Shown: piece after piece, positions 25,529-32,569 of the stretch
Layout: each line of letters opens with the position of its first letter
Position numbering within the stretch: the first letter of the stretch is position 1
IMG/VR virus record: IMGVR_UViG_3300028590_001001
Span: 1-41,780 of that record
From: a virus
Strand: one strand, 5' to 3'
DNA length: 41,780 nt
Notes under the pieces: generated by a model
Databases searched by the model: none
Told to the model about the DNA's origin: nothing
The model's input: only the letters and a program-made list of their open reading frames with translations
Program-made: the position numbers and the translations under genes

Positions 25529-26106
25529 CCGTCCACCCTCCCAATGGCACCAAACCTACGGGCGAGTTCGTCTAGCGCCTGCTCGACCGCATCGCGGAGC
25601 AAACCCCGGCATTCGCTCTCATCGCTGATTCCCGCCAAACGCTTGCCCAGGGTGACCGGCAACAACTCCAGCCGACTGCGCAATTGCACGACTGCGTCAG
25701 CCAGCGCCGCCACCGTTTCGCCGCGATCCAGCAGCTGGCCCATCTCCACCAGCTCTTCGCGCAGGGCCCTTCTCGCCAGCGCTTCCTCCTTGTCGGCCAG
25801 CGCCTTCGCACGGCGCTCAGAATGAGGGTTGCTTGCCGGCAGATCGATCACGTCCGCTTCGTCGTCTCCGTCCGGCCCTGCCGCCGTCCCTTGCCCGCGT
25901 GCCACAGCGTGGCGCGCACGGACGCCATCCTTCGATGGGTCGCGGGTGGACTCGATCAGCGCCAGGGATTCGGCCACGCGCACGGCCTTGCCGTCCTCTG
26001 AGAGCACCAGACGGCCGGCGTGGCGTAGGCCAGTCACATGGGACGGACGCACCCCCAGCCGAGCTGCAAACGCGCTGAAGCTCTCCTGGGCTGGGGTTTC
26101 AACCAT
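25525..26106 (-). CDS. Terminase small subunit-like DNA-packaging protein (Nu1 position, 193 aa)
   Basis: Directly upstream of TerL with a 4-base overlap. The N-terminal FAARLGVRPSHVTGLRHAGR looks like a helix-turn-helix that could recognise cos DNA. A central acidic linker is followed by a helical C-terminal part (ALADKEEALARRALREELVEM) suited to binding TerL. ATG at 26106 is preferred since AGAGGG lies 8 bases upstream; a GTG at 26115 is also in frame. Confidence 0.8.
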   Translation of the reverse strand: MVETPAQESFSAFAARLGVRPSHVTGLRHAGRLVLSEDGKAVRVAESLALIESTRDPSKDGVRARHAVARGQGTAAGPDGDDEADVIDLPASNPHSERRAKALADKEEALARRALREELVEMGQLLDRGETVAALADAVVQLRSRLELLPVTLGKRLAGISDESECRGLLRDAVEQALDELARRFGAIGRVDG

Positions 26107-26115
26107 GAGAGCCAC

Positions 26116-26408
26116 CCTCTCCCTTCCTTTTCAAACGAAGTGACAGGAGATTCGCGCGCGTGACGCGCGACGTGACGCCTGTGGATGCCCGCCAACCCGC
26201 ATGGCGCAAGGGGTGTGACGTATGTGACGCGAGTGACACGTAGTTACATGTACGCGCGCGAGTCCGCCCGCGCTGACCCATGCCGTCCGACTTGCACGCG
26301 CACGCGGGAATTCCACGATTTGGCGTCCCTCGCGTCACAATGGCTAGAAACAAGTGTTTTTTGCCGTCGCGCATCGCGTAGCAACTGCCGTCGCGCAGGT
26401 CTTTGCCG
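26116..26408. other. Intergenic region upstream of terS: candidate cos/terminase binding region
   Basis: Roughly 290 bases with no convincing gene. It holds six direct copies of GTGAC (starting 26140, 26160, 26172, 26215, 26224, 26233), most extended to GTGACG, and two inverted copies (26334, 26408), far more than chance would give. Lambda-type phages have cos immediately before the small terminase gene, with repeated small-subunit binding sites. An open frame crosses the region (26419 to 26099, minus), but its second half looks non-coding. The cleavage site itself cannot be located. Confidence 0.5.
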
Positions 26409-28751
26409 TCACATGTCATCGTGCGCCCCCCTGTTGCGCGTTCGACTCAGCGCCTCGCCGAAGTCGATCAGCGCGTCCCCCAGCCATTCCTGCTTGCTGA
26501 CACCTTCCGGCGGCTGAAGCCCCCACACCAAGAGGCGCTGCTGCTTGATCGACGCGCCATCGCGGAAGCGCTCCGGTACGGACTGGAACCCTCGCCGTCG
26601 GAAGATGGCGTTAAGGAAGCGCTTGATGGGCGCCTGGTGGACGCCGGTGAGGCTGCACCAGGCCTTGTAGACGGCGTACCAGTCGGTAGTCTTGCCCGGC
26701 ATGGGCTTGAGCCCAGCGATCCGCTGCGCGAACAGTTCGTCGACAAAGTCGACGGGTGAGTCCTGAGCCAGGTCGATCAGCTCATTCTTGGCCGCGGTGA
26801 CCGGCGGTTTGGTGTGCGGATTGAAATTGCCCAGGTCGAGGTGCAGGAGGTAATCGTGCAGCGCAGCGATGCCGCCGCTCTCGACCTCCTCCGCCAGGGC
26901 AATGTAGTAGCTCTCCGGCTGGGTTAGCGGAGTCCAGATAACGCAATGGCGCCTGTCGTCCTCCTCCAGCACCACAGGCATGGCTTCGTTGGACAAGAAG
27001 ACCAGGTTGACGTGGTTGGCTTCGTCATACGCCGCGATATGCTTGGGATTGATGCGGATCCAGGTGCCAGTGACCAGCGTCTTCAGCTTGTTCTTTTGTT
27101 CGAAGCGATGCGCCTGCGCGACCACTTCATCGGCAATGAGGAAAAGCTTGCGGCTGGCCCAGTCGTTGTGCTTGTCGACCAGCGCATCTTGGTCCAGCAG
27201 ACGGCCGTACGGGCCATAGATGCCCATGACGGTCTCGAAGAAGATGTTCTTGCCGCCACCCTGGCCACCATGAACAACGATCGTGGTCTTCATCTTCGCG
27301 CCGGGATGCTGCAGCGGGTAGGCGCACCACCGGAGCACCCACTCGTACAGTGCTTGCGAATTCGCTTCGCCACTGCACATCCAACGAAGGTGGTCTAGCA
27401 GGCGGGTGCACGCTCCGGCCTTGGGTTCGGTTGGCCAACCACCCCACAGATTGCAGGTGATGTTGGCATCCGTGCCGGCGGGATCGAAGCCGACTTCCGT
27501 CTGACGCACGATCTGGCGATCGGCGTGCTCCATCCACGCCTTGTGGATGTCGGCACGGATGCAGACGTTACGCACGTCAGTCAGCGCCAGCAGGCAGTGC
27601 TCCTGATGATCGAATACCGCGCCATTCCCGCCGAACACCAGCGCGAAGCGCTCCAGCAGTTCGTCAAGATGTTGCAACGGCCGCAGCTTGTCGCCCCGCC
27701 CCCCGGTGTGGGATGGAACGGCGCGCAGCGCAGGGGGTGACCATTTCAGTTCGTCCAGGCGCCGGGCAACCTGTGCGGTGATGGTGGCAAGGCCCTCCAG
27801 CGTGTGCAGGTCGTTGAAGTCAGTGAGCTTGCCGTTGCCCGCTTCGTGCTTCTCGCGACGAGCATCGTTGTCGCCGAAGGTGGGAGCGAGCCATTCGCCG
27901 CCCACCGCCAAGGCGGCGGCACCCGCGGCGGTGACGCCGGGATTGCCTTCGGTGAAGCAGTCGTCGTCGGCGCAGATTAGGATCTTCGCGCGCTTGTACC
28001 GCTTGCGCAGCGCCTCGGCCACCGGCTTGAGATTGCCAGCGTCGAACGCGCAGGCGACGGGGTAGCCGGTGGCGGCGTGCAACGATGCAGCCGTCGCGTA
28101 CCCTTCGGCCACTAGCACGATCCAGTGGGGCTGGTGGCCGAGCAGGTGGAAGTGTCCCTTCTTTCCCAGGCCGACAGGCCAGAATTCCTTCGAAGGGCGC
28201 TTTCCTTCTTTCGCCTGGGCAGTGCTACGTAGGAACTGCAGGCCGTGGATCTTGCCGCCGGTGTCAACCAGCGGCAGTACTGCTGTGTTGTTGGGAGTGA
28301 ACTTCAGGCCGTAGGCCCCGACCCCCTTGGTATTGAGGTAGGGGCTGTCGCCTTCCAGCTGCAGCCGCGCCCACATTCTTCTCGCCTTCTCGGCAGCAGC
28401 GGCGGCTTCGTCAGCGCGCTGATGCTCTGCCGCCTTGGCTTGCTCCGCCCAGGCCTTCTTCAGGGCGTCGCGCTGTTCGGGGGTGATGCGGCGGGTATCG
28501 TCCTTCGGCAGGGCGATCTTCTGCGCGCCGTTGTCGTTGCCATGCCAGATCCCGTAGCTGCCGACGATCAGCAACCTGTCGATGGACGGCGACCACTCTT
28601 TCAGCAGGTACCACCCGCGGCGTTCGCGCCCGCCTTCCTGAGTGAACACTCGCACTGGCTTGTGCGTGCCAATGCGCAGATCGTTGTTCGGAAGGATGAG
28701 CCCCGCGTCCTGCAATTGGTGCAGCACGTCATCGTAGTTGGAAGCCATCAT
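26409..28751 (-). CDS. Phage primase-helicase (Toprim plus SF3-type helicase, P4 alpha-like), 780 aa
   Basis: Toprim domain at residues about 205-270: VLVAEGYATAASLHAATGYP, then the acidic ICADDD. Superfamily 3-type helicase in the second half: Walker A VVHGGQGGGKN, Walker B LFLIADEV, then VNLVFLSNEAMPVVL. The Lys/Glu/Ala-rich stretch near residues 95-130 is a linker. It would start and drive phage replication. ATG at 28751 (or 28748) is chosen because GGAAG lies 8 bases upstream; the GTG at 28772 is a longer option. It is the only replication gene visible, so replication probably relies on this single multi-domain protein plus host factors. Confidence 0.9.
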   Translation of the reverse strand: MMASNYDDVLHQLQDAGLILPNNDLRIGTHKPVRVFTQEGGRERRGWYLLKEWSPSIDRLLIVGSYGIWHGNDNGAQKIALPKDDTRRITPEQRDALKKAWAEQAKAAEHQRADEAAAAAEKARRMWARLQLEGDSPYLNTKGVGAYGLKFTPNNTAVLPLVDTGGKIHGLQFLRSTAQAKEGKRPSKEFWPVGLGKKGHFHLLGHQPHWIVLVAEGYATAASLHAATGYPVACAFDAGNLKPVAEALRKRYKRAKILICADDDCFTEGNPGVTAAGAAALAVGGEWLAPTFGDNDARREKHEAGNGKLTDFNDLHTLEGLATITAQVARRLDELKWSPPALRAVPSHTGGRGDKLRPLQHLDELLERFALVFGGNGAVFDHQEHCLLALTDVRNVCIRADIHKAWMEHADRQIVRQTEVGFDPAGTDANITCNLWGGWPTEPKAGACTRLLDHLRWMCSGEANSQALYEWVLRWCAYPLQHPGAKMKTTIVVHGGQGGGKNIFFETVMGIYGPYGRLLDQDALVDKHNDWASRKLFLIADEVVAQAHRFEQKNKLKTLVTGTWIRINPKHIAAYDEANHVNLVFLSNEAMPVVLEEDDRRHCVIWTPLTQPESYYIALAEEVESGGIAALHDYLLHLDLGNFNPHTKPPVTAAKNELIDLAQDSPVDFVDELFAQRIAGLKPMPGKTTDWYAVYKAWCSLTGVHQAPIKRFLNAIFRRRGFQSVPERFRDGASIKQQRLLVWGLQPPEGVSKQEWLGDALIDFGEALSRTRNRGAHDDM

Positions 28752-28946
28752 TTCAGTAACTTCCAACCCCACTGTTTACACAGAAAGCGGGGTCCGAATT
28801 ACCCGCGTAGGGGGTGCCCAGGGAGGACCCATGCCCGGCCCATCCATTCAGGTTCGACCACTCGCCGCGCCTTACTGAAACGTGATGCCTCTGCGCGCGC
28901 GATCCCGCTTTCAACCGAGGGGGCCGGGGATTCGAAAGGATGCACG
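28752..28946 (-). other. Spacer upstream of the primase gene, with one doubtful ORF
   Basis: An open frame from ATG 28950 to 28753 (65 codons) overlaps the stop of the preceding small gene by 4 bases and ends just before the primase start, so coupling is conceivable. The amino-acid composition (many Ser, Arg, Gly, Pro and Asn residues) is not convincing. I see no promoter or terminator here. Confidence 0.3.
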
Positions 28947-29159
28947 TCATGCGCCGCCTCGCAGAGGCAGTGCGCGCTGCGCTGATCGACGTGCGTCTTC
29001 CTCGACAGCGATGCGATCGTACTCAGCGATGGCCTCCGCCTTCGTCATGGGCTCAACGTTCCCGCACAGCGCCGACCATGCTGCGAGCCATGCGGGCGCG
29101 GTGCGTCGTGCATTCGGCAAGCCCGGCTTGAGCGGGCTGTAGTGATTCCCCCTGTGCAT
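28947..29159 (-). CDS. Small hypothetical early protein (70 aa)
   Basis: Starts 4 bases after the stop of the gene at 29164. The C-terminal half (MTKAEAIAEYDRIAVEEDAR) is a convincing helix, while the N-terminal half is Pro/Ala/Trp-rich. An internal ATG giving a protein of about 33 aa is possible. No domain recognised. Confidence 0.45.
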   Translation of the reverse strand: MHRGNHYSPLKPGLPNARRTAPAWLAAWSALCGNVEPMTKAEAIAEYDRIAVEEDARRSAQRALPLRGGA

Positions 29160-29163
29160 GGCG

Positions 29164-29745
29164 CTAAGCCCCCGCGGCCTTGGGCAGCAAGCTCTGAAAC
29201 ACGCGCCGGATACCCAGCACGGCCGCGATTACATCGTCGGTCTCGTCGAGGATTCGGCCCACATGCGGCAGATCCTTGTCGTTGATCTGGCCGTCGGCGA
29301 GTGCGTGGGAAAGCGCCTCGAAGAGCTGCCCGACCTCAGTAGCCAGATGGGCCATGCCGGCAGCCTCAGCGCCGGCGGTGTGCTCGAGCATGCGCACTGG
29401 GTAGTAGCCGCGCCGCCTGCCCAGCTCGCGCTCACACTCAGCGCGATACGGCTCGGGCAGCGACATCACCCATGCATCTTCGAGGTCGGCCGGCAGCACC
29501 TTGAGCGTGCCGTCCATGTAGCGGCGGAGGATCTGACCGTTGTTCCGCATGTCGGCGATGAGCTCATCACCCTCGCCCAAGCGAAACTTCACCTGGCGCT
29601 GGTCCGGAGCCACACGCGCCAGGTACGCCTCAGCCACGACCATTGCGAACGTGTTGGCGTTCGTCGCCGTCTCGTCGAGCATCCGCCTCGTGTATCCGTA
29701 GATCACCGACTGCCGCATGGGCAGAAACTGACGCGCAGGCTTCAT
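29164..29745 (-). CDS. Hypothetical early phage protein (193 aa)
   Basis: Soluble, mostly helical protein in the early leftward operon, between the small membrane protein gene (4-base overlap) and the short gene before the primase. Features include YGYTRRMLDETATNANTFAM near the start and a Glu/Asp-rich C-terminal half. No cysteine cluster, helix-turn-helix or nucleotide-binding loop is visible. The position suggests a role in early regulation or replication, but the family is not recognised. Confidence 0.65.
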   Translation of the reverse strand: MKPARQFLPMRQSVIYGYTRRMLDETATNANTFAMVVAEAYLARVAPDQRQVKFRLGEGDELIADMRNNGQILRRYMDGTLKVLPADLEDAWVMSLPEPYRAECERELGRRRGYYPVRMLEHTAGAEAAGMAHLATEVGQLFEALSHALADGQINDKDLPHVGRILDETDDVIAAVLGIRRVFQSLLPKAAGA

Positions 29746-30089
29746 GCGCCGCCCCCAGCCTTGCGGCCAGACTGCGCGCCATGTCGAACCTTCTGCCCTT
29801 CCGCACCCGTCTTGCCTTCACCGCGTTGCGTGCATTCGATGCGCGCCGCGGTGTTGGTCAGGTCCTTGCAGTCCTCTTTGGCCCGGTACAACTCCCACGC
29901 GAACGTCGCACCCAGGGCAAGGATGGTCAGGCCCAGGGCCAGCCAAAGGAACTTGGCTGTGTGCACGATTGAGTCATGCCGGCGCTCCTCAGCCTCTGGC
30001 CAGCGCCCCTGCAGTCGTCGGGCGGTGCTGGTGTTCAGCGCCATACCGAGGACCTCGGCGTCTGTCAGCGAGCGGCGTGCGCGGGGCAT
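29742..30089 (-). CDS. Small single-pass membrane protein (115 aa)
   Basis: ATG at 30089 lies one base after the cro stop. The first 45 residues are basic (MPRARRSLTDAEVLGMALNT), followed by a membrane segment (FLWLALGLTILALGATFAW) and a charged C-terminus with two cysteines. The upstream in-frame extension overlies cro and is rejected. Function unknown. Confidence 0.6.
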   Translation of the reverse strand: MPRARRSLTDAEVLGMALNTSTARRLQGRWPEAEERRHDSIVHTAKFLWLALGLTILALGATFAWELYRAKEDCKDLTNTAARIECTQRGEGKTGAEGQKVRHGAQSGRKAGGGA

Positions 30090-30090
30090 G

Positions 30091-30291
30091 TCAGACAGCC
30101 CCCTGTCGTTGCGGCGGCGGAAACTTGTCGGGCATGTGGAGCCGGAGCCACATCTGACGGGCAGGCGGGATTGGCTTGTCCTCATCCCACTGCGCCACGG
30201 CAGCCCTACTTACGTTGAACACTTGGGCCAACGCCGAATCGGTGTCGACACCCAGGGTCTCTCGGACTGCCTTCTTGGTGAGCTCGCTCAT
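30091..30291 (-). CDS. Cro-like repressor (66 aa)
   Basis: Small helix-turn-helix protein of the Cro type: VRETLGVDTDSALAQVFNVS then RAAVAQWDEDKPIPPARQMW. In this family the protein binds operators and favours lytic growth. It is the first gene of the long leftward operon and is divergent from the CI-like gene across a 72-base region holding three operator dyads. No Shine-Dalgarno is visible before the ATG, and the predicted promoter puts the transcript start only a few bases upstream, so the mRNA may be nearly leaderless. Confidence 0.85.
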   Translation of the reverse strand: MSELTKKAVRETLGVDTDSALAQVFNVSRAAVAQWDEDKPIPPARQMWLRLHMPDKFPPPQRQGAV

Positions 30292-30300
30292 GGGGACGAC

Positions 30301-30329
30301 ACGCTAAGCGGTCTTTCGTCATTTGTAAA
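30301..30329 (-). promoter_or_regulatory. Predicted cro (leftward, PR-like) promoter
   Basis: -35 TTTACA (plus 30324-30329) and -10 TAGCGT (plus 30301-30306) with a 17-base spacer on the minus strand. The -10 is weak. Operator 30305-30316 overlaps the -10 and operator 30327-30338 overlaps the -35, as expected for a repressed promoter. Confidence 0.5.
30305..30316. promoter_or_regulatory. Repressor operator dyad 1 (TAAGCGGTCTTT)
   Basis: Matches WAAG-N4-CTTW, nearly palindromic. Overlaps the predicted cro -10. Confidence 0.65.
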
Positions 30330-30338
30330 GCCCTCTTT
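30327..30338. promoter_or_regulatory. Repressor operator dyad 2 (AAAGCCCTCTTT)
   Basis: Second copy of the dyad, 22 bases from the first (about two helical turns). Overlaps the predicted cro -35. Confidence 0.65.
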
Positions 30339-30351
30339 GCGTCTCGGTTGT

Positions 30352-30363
30352 TAAGCTGGCTTT
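30352..30363. promoter_or_regulatory. Repressor operator dyad 3 (TAAGCTGGCTTT)
   Basis: Third copy, 25 bases from the second, abutting the ATG of the CI-like gene at 30364. This leaves no room for a Shine-Dalgarno, so the repressor mRNA may be leaderless, as known for lambda cI from PRM. Binding here would block repressor synthesis. Confidence 0.65.
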
Positions 30364-30810
30364 ATGTCCCGAATGACAATCGGCCAGCGGCTCAGCGCCG
30401 CCATGAAGAAGGCAGGCTTGGCGAAGCCAGCTGACTTGGCGCGTGCCTCCGATAGCACGACCCCGACAATCAGCAACTGGCTCAACGACAACGTCGTGCC
30501 CGAGCACGTGAAGGCCGAGCAACTGTTTCGCATCGCGCGCGCCGTTGGGCTTTCAGGCTATGAGTTGCTGACGGGTGAACCGGAACATGTGCCTCTCCGG
30601 GTTAGCGAAGAGCAGACCCCGTATGCGTCTCAGTCCGTGCAACCGGAGCAGTGGAGAGTCGCCTTCCAGCTGGTAGCCGAGGCGCTGGGCGAAGGCCTCT
30701 CCTTACCACCCGCGAAGCATGCAGAGGTCGTCTTGTTGACCTACGAACTGCTCACCGAGGGCATGCCCAGGGCGAAAGTGCTGCGGTTCGTCCGGACTGC
30801 TGCGGCCTAG
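30364..30810 (+). CDS. CI-like lysogeny repressor without peptidase domain (148 aa)
   Basis: The N-terminal helix-turn-helix (residues about 5-65: KKAGLAKPADLARASDSTTP then ISNWLNDNVVP) is of the lambda repressor type. The C-terminal 80 residues are helical (EQWRVAFQLVAEALGEGLSL) with no S24 Ser/Lys protease signature, so it cannot be inactivated by RecA-stimulated self-cleavage in the usual way. It is divergent from cro across three operators. It probably represses both the leftward promoter and the rightward promoter at 31750. Confidence 0.85.
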   Translation: MSRMTIGQRLSAAMKKAGLAKPADLARASDSTTPTISNWLNDNVVPEHVKAEQLFRIARAVGLSGYELLTGEPEHVPLRVSEEQTPYASQSVQPEQWRVAFQLVAEALGEGLSLPPAKHAEVVLLTYELLTEGMPRAKVLRFVRTAAA

Positions 30811-30827
30811 GCCGCAAGGGGAAGTTC

Positions 30828-31184
30828 ATGCACGACAAAGTGACGCGCCTCAGGCAACTGATGGCCGAGGCGGTTCCGCGTCCGGCACCCGCGATCGCCT
30901 CAGAAGAGGACGGCTGGGCCCGGTATCAGAGGTTTGCGGCGAATCAGCCAGAGCCCATCGCGCTGGACGACACTGACCGCGCACGTGCTGTACGCGCAAT
31001 CAATCGAATCGCGACCTGGCATAACGCCACATCCGCGCTAGTGGCTTGGTTGGATAACGCTGGCGCATCCGGCATTGGGGCGCTCGACGATGAGCAAGTC
31101 TCCCAGTTGAGGGAACACATGCAGCGGATCGAGGATTGCATCCATCAGGGCTTCGATTCGCCGTTCGCACCGCCCGCAAGTTAG
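30828..31184 (+). CDS. Hypothetical protein downstream of the CI-like repressor (118 aa)
   Basis: ATG at 30828 has an AAGGGGAAG Shine-Dalgarno. Only 17 bases from the repressor stop, so probably co-transcribed and expressed in the lysogen. Helical and acidic, with RARAVRAINRIATWHNATSA and LREHMQRIEDCIHQGF stretches and no recognisable domain. It converges with the lipoprotein gene with a small overlap. Confidence 0.65.
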   Translation: MHDKVTRLRQLMAEAVPRPAPAIASEEDGWARYQRFAANQPEPIALDDTDRARAVRAINRIATWHNATSALVAWLDNAGASGIGALDDEQVSQLREHMQRIEDCIHQGFDSPFAPPAS

Positions 31185-31666
31185 CGGCGCGGCTGGAGGT
31201 TGATGATTCTCACGTTCGTCCCTTCGGGACGAACGATGCAATCGTAGGCGCCGATCCGCAGCGCCCCAAATGCATTACTTGCTCGCAGTGTCACCACAAC
31301 CGTGCTCGTCCCGTCGCCGTTCTTAGTCACAGGCCAAGCACTGGTCCGATCGAACTGCGCGCTGTCGGGGTCGTGCAGCACACGCTTGATCGAAAGCATG
31401 CATGCGCCACGAGCAGAAGACTCCCATTTGGCCTGTCGCTGCCCTTCCCGAATCAGCTCTTCGCGCTCGCGCGCGACCTGCTGGAGTCTCGCCGCCTCTC
31501 GCGCCTCAGCCTGACGCTGCTCGGGGGTCAGCGCCGCAACCCGGGCGGCCTCGGCGGCTCGACGCTCGGCTCGCCCCTGCCTTTCGAGCTCTCCTTGGCT
31601 AGGCCCGCATCCCGCCACGGCCACGACCATGGCAACCCCAACCATCGTGCGCTTCCAGCAATCCAT
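31181..31666 (-). CDS. Predicted lipoprotein (161 aa), possible lysogenic conversion or superinfection-exclusion factor
   Basis: Signal with lipobox MVVAVAGC (Cys20), then a Glu/Arg/Ala coiled coil (residues about 25-80) and a small C-terminal beta domain with two cysteines (SARGACMLSIKRVLHDPDSA and IGAYDCIVRP). It is transcribed against its neighbours on both sides, typical of a moron. Many prophage lipoproteins at this location block superinfection; that role is inference. The Shine-Dalgarno is provided by a run of nine G (31672-31680), 5 bases before the ATG. Confidence 0.75.
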   Translation of the reverse strand: MDCWKRTMVGVAMVVAVAGCGPSQGELERQGRAERRAAEAARVAALTPEQRQAEAREAARLQQVAREREELIREGQRQAKWESSARGACMLSIKRVLHDPDSAQFDRTSAWPVTKNGDGTSTVVVTLRASNAFGALRIGAYDCIVRPEGTNVRIINLQPRR

Positions 31667-31671
31667 TGCGA

Positions 31672-31680
31672 CCCCCCCCC
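31672..31680 (-). repeat. Poly-G (G9) tract at the ribosome binding site of the lipoprotein
   Basis: Nine C on the plus strand, G9 on the coding strand, ending 5 bases before the lipoprotein ATG. Such tracts change length easily, which would alter or shift the Shine-Dalgarno; candidate for phase variation. Confidence 0.6.
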
Positions 31681-31716
31681 TACCTGGACAACCCAGACGA
31701 TAGCTTCACACCCCGC

Positions 31717-31728
31717 TAAGCGTCCTTT
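31717..31728. promoter_or_regulatory. Repressor operator dyad 4 (TAAGCGTCCTTT)
   Basis: Same WAAG-N4-CTTW pattern as the cro-cI operators, between the lipoprotein and the rightward promoter; could also control the lipoprotein. Confidence 0.6.
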
Positions 31729-31740
31729 CTGAAAAGTTGC

Positions 31741-31752
31741 AAAGACTGCTTG
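31741..31752. promoter_or_regulatory. Repressor operator dyad 5 (AAAGACTGCTTG)
   Basis: 24 bases after dyad 4. Overlaps the start of the TTGACA -35 element at 31750-31755. One end base deviates from the consensus. Confidence 0.5.
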
Positions 31753-31778
31753 ACATTACGCTAAGTGTGCTTAATGCT
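31750..31778 (+). promoter_or_regulatory. Predicted rightward (PL-like) promoter of the DGR operon
   Basis: Perfect -35 TTGACA (31750-31755). The best -10 candidates are TAATGC (31772-31777, 16-base spacer) or AATGCT (31773-31778, 17-base spacer). Operators 5 and 6 overlap it, so the CI-like repressor should silence it in the lysogen. The first gene downstream is DGR target 1, after a leader of about 130 bases. Confidence 0.65.
31762..31773. promoter_or_regulatory. Repressor operator dyad 6 (TAAGTGTGCTTA), perfect palindromic ends
   Basis: 21 bases after dyad 5, between -35 and -10 of the rightward promoter. TAAG and CTTA are exact reverse complements. Confidence 0.65.
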
Positions 31779-31803
31779 TCGCACCGGGTCGGTCATCGGC
31801 CTG

Positions 31804-31821
31804 GGCGACCGGCGGGTCGCC
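31804..31821 (+). other. GC-rich hairpin in the 5' leader of the DGR operon
   Basis: Arms GGCGACC (31804-31810) and GGTCGCC (31815-31821) with a GGCG loop. No T-run follows, so it is not a standard terminator. Could stabilise the leader or take part in antitermination; purely speculative. Confidence 0.5.
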
Positions 31822-31913
31822 ACCCCGCCGGACTCCCCTTCCGGTCGCCATAGGCCCCTCCCCTGGCCGTAGGCACTGACCCGCCGGCGCTCTCCTTTCA
31901 TCCGGAGGCCGCC

Positions 31914-32315
31914 ATGTCCAACGCCGCAGCTCGCTTCACCTACCCCAACGGGGACGCCACCAGCGCCCTTACCGTCGTCGATACGACCACCGGCCTGGAA
32001 TGGCTGCGCAAGCCGCTAGGCCGCTTCGAGCACCAGCAGGCCATCGATACGTGCGCCGCGGTCGAACGAGACGGTGGCGGCTTCCGCCTGCCCACGCGTG
32101 CCGAGCTTCTCACGCTCGTCGACATCACCCGGCACAGCCCGGCCATCGACAACGAGGCCTTCCCTGCCATCGACGGCGGTTGGTTCTGGAGCAGCGACCT
32201 GTGCGCCTGGTCCTCGGCGTCCGCGTGGCTCGTCAATTTCAACTACGGCCTCGTCTACGACTCCCACCGCTACCTCAACGGGTTCGCGTTGGCCGTGCGC
32301 CGCGTCGGTCAGTAA
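31914..32315 (+). CDS. DGR target protein 1 (DUF1566/Lcl-type C-type lectin fold), 133 aa
   Basis: A minimal DUF1566 domain: DTTTGLEWLR, HQQAIDTCAAV, GFRLPTRAELLTLVD, then AWSSASAW and the variable region up to RRVGQ. Variable residues lie at about 109-125. The fold family (FGE/C-type lectin like) displays diversified side chains on a binding surface in DGR targets. There is no signal peptide, membrane segment or obvious virion-anchoring domain. Strong GGAGG at 31904-31908. First gene of the rightward operon and the target farthest (about 4 kb) from the template. Confidence 0.9.
   Translation: MSNAAARFTYPNGDATSALTVVDTTTGLEWLRKPLGRFEHQQAIDTCAAVERDGGGFRLPTRAELLTLVDITRHSPAIDNEAFPAIDGGWFWSSDLCAWSSASAWLVNFNYGLVYDSHRYLNGFALAVRRVGQ
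32204..32309 (+). repeat. DGR variable repeat 1 (VR1)
   Basis: Aligns without gaps to TR 36283-36388. Twelve differences, all at template adenines: AAC codons became CTC, TAC, GAC or TCC. The last 31 bases, free of adenine, are identical and form the IMH-like end. Confidence 0.95.
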
Positions 32316-32339
32316 TCGGCCCATTTGCCCATCTGACCG
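32306..32339 (+). repeat. Inverted repeat after VR1 (CGGTCAG ... CTGACCG)
   Basis: Perfect 7-bp arms with a 20-base loop, spanning the VR end and stop codon. A hairpin or cruciform at this position is required for efficient retrohoming in the Bordetella phage DGR. Absent from the template. Confidence 0.6.
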
Positions 32340-32350
32340 GAGACGCTGCC

Positions 32351-32569
32351 ATGTTCGACGCCCATACCTCGTCCGACGACCAGCTCGACCAGACGCTGGC
32401 CGCCCTCCCTCATGTCGCCACGCGCTGCCTGCTCGCTTGCAGCAGCCACGACCACACGCACGCCGAAGAGCTGCGGGCTGGTCATAACCGCCGCCATGCC
32501 CCGCGCCTGCACGTGGCCAGCGAGCGCGCGGAGATCCGCGCCCGCGAGATTGGCCGGGAAGCACGCTGA
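32351..32569 (+). CDS. Small hypothetical protein (72 aa)
   Basis: ATG at 32351 with GGAG upstream. His-rich middle (CSSHDHTHAEELRAGHNRRH) and a basic C-terminal helix. Begins directly after the VR1 inverted repeat. Family not recognised. Confidence 0.55.
   Translation: MFDAHTSSDDQLDQTLAALPHVATRCLLACSSHDHTHAEELRAGHNRRHAPRLHVASERAEIRAREIGREAR

Noticed and set aside
26099-26419. 106-codon minus-strand frame between primase and TerS
   Set aside because: The start overlaps the primase stop, but the C-terminal half is made of the GTGAC repeats and reads like non-coding DNA. Kept only as part of the cos-like region.
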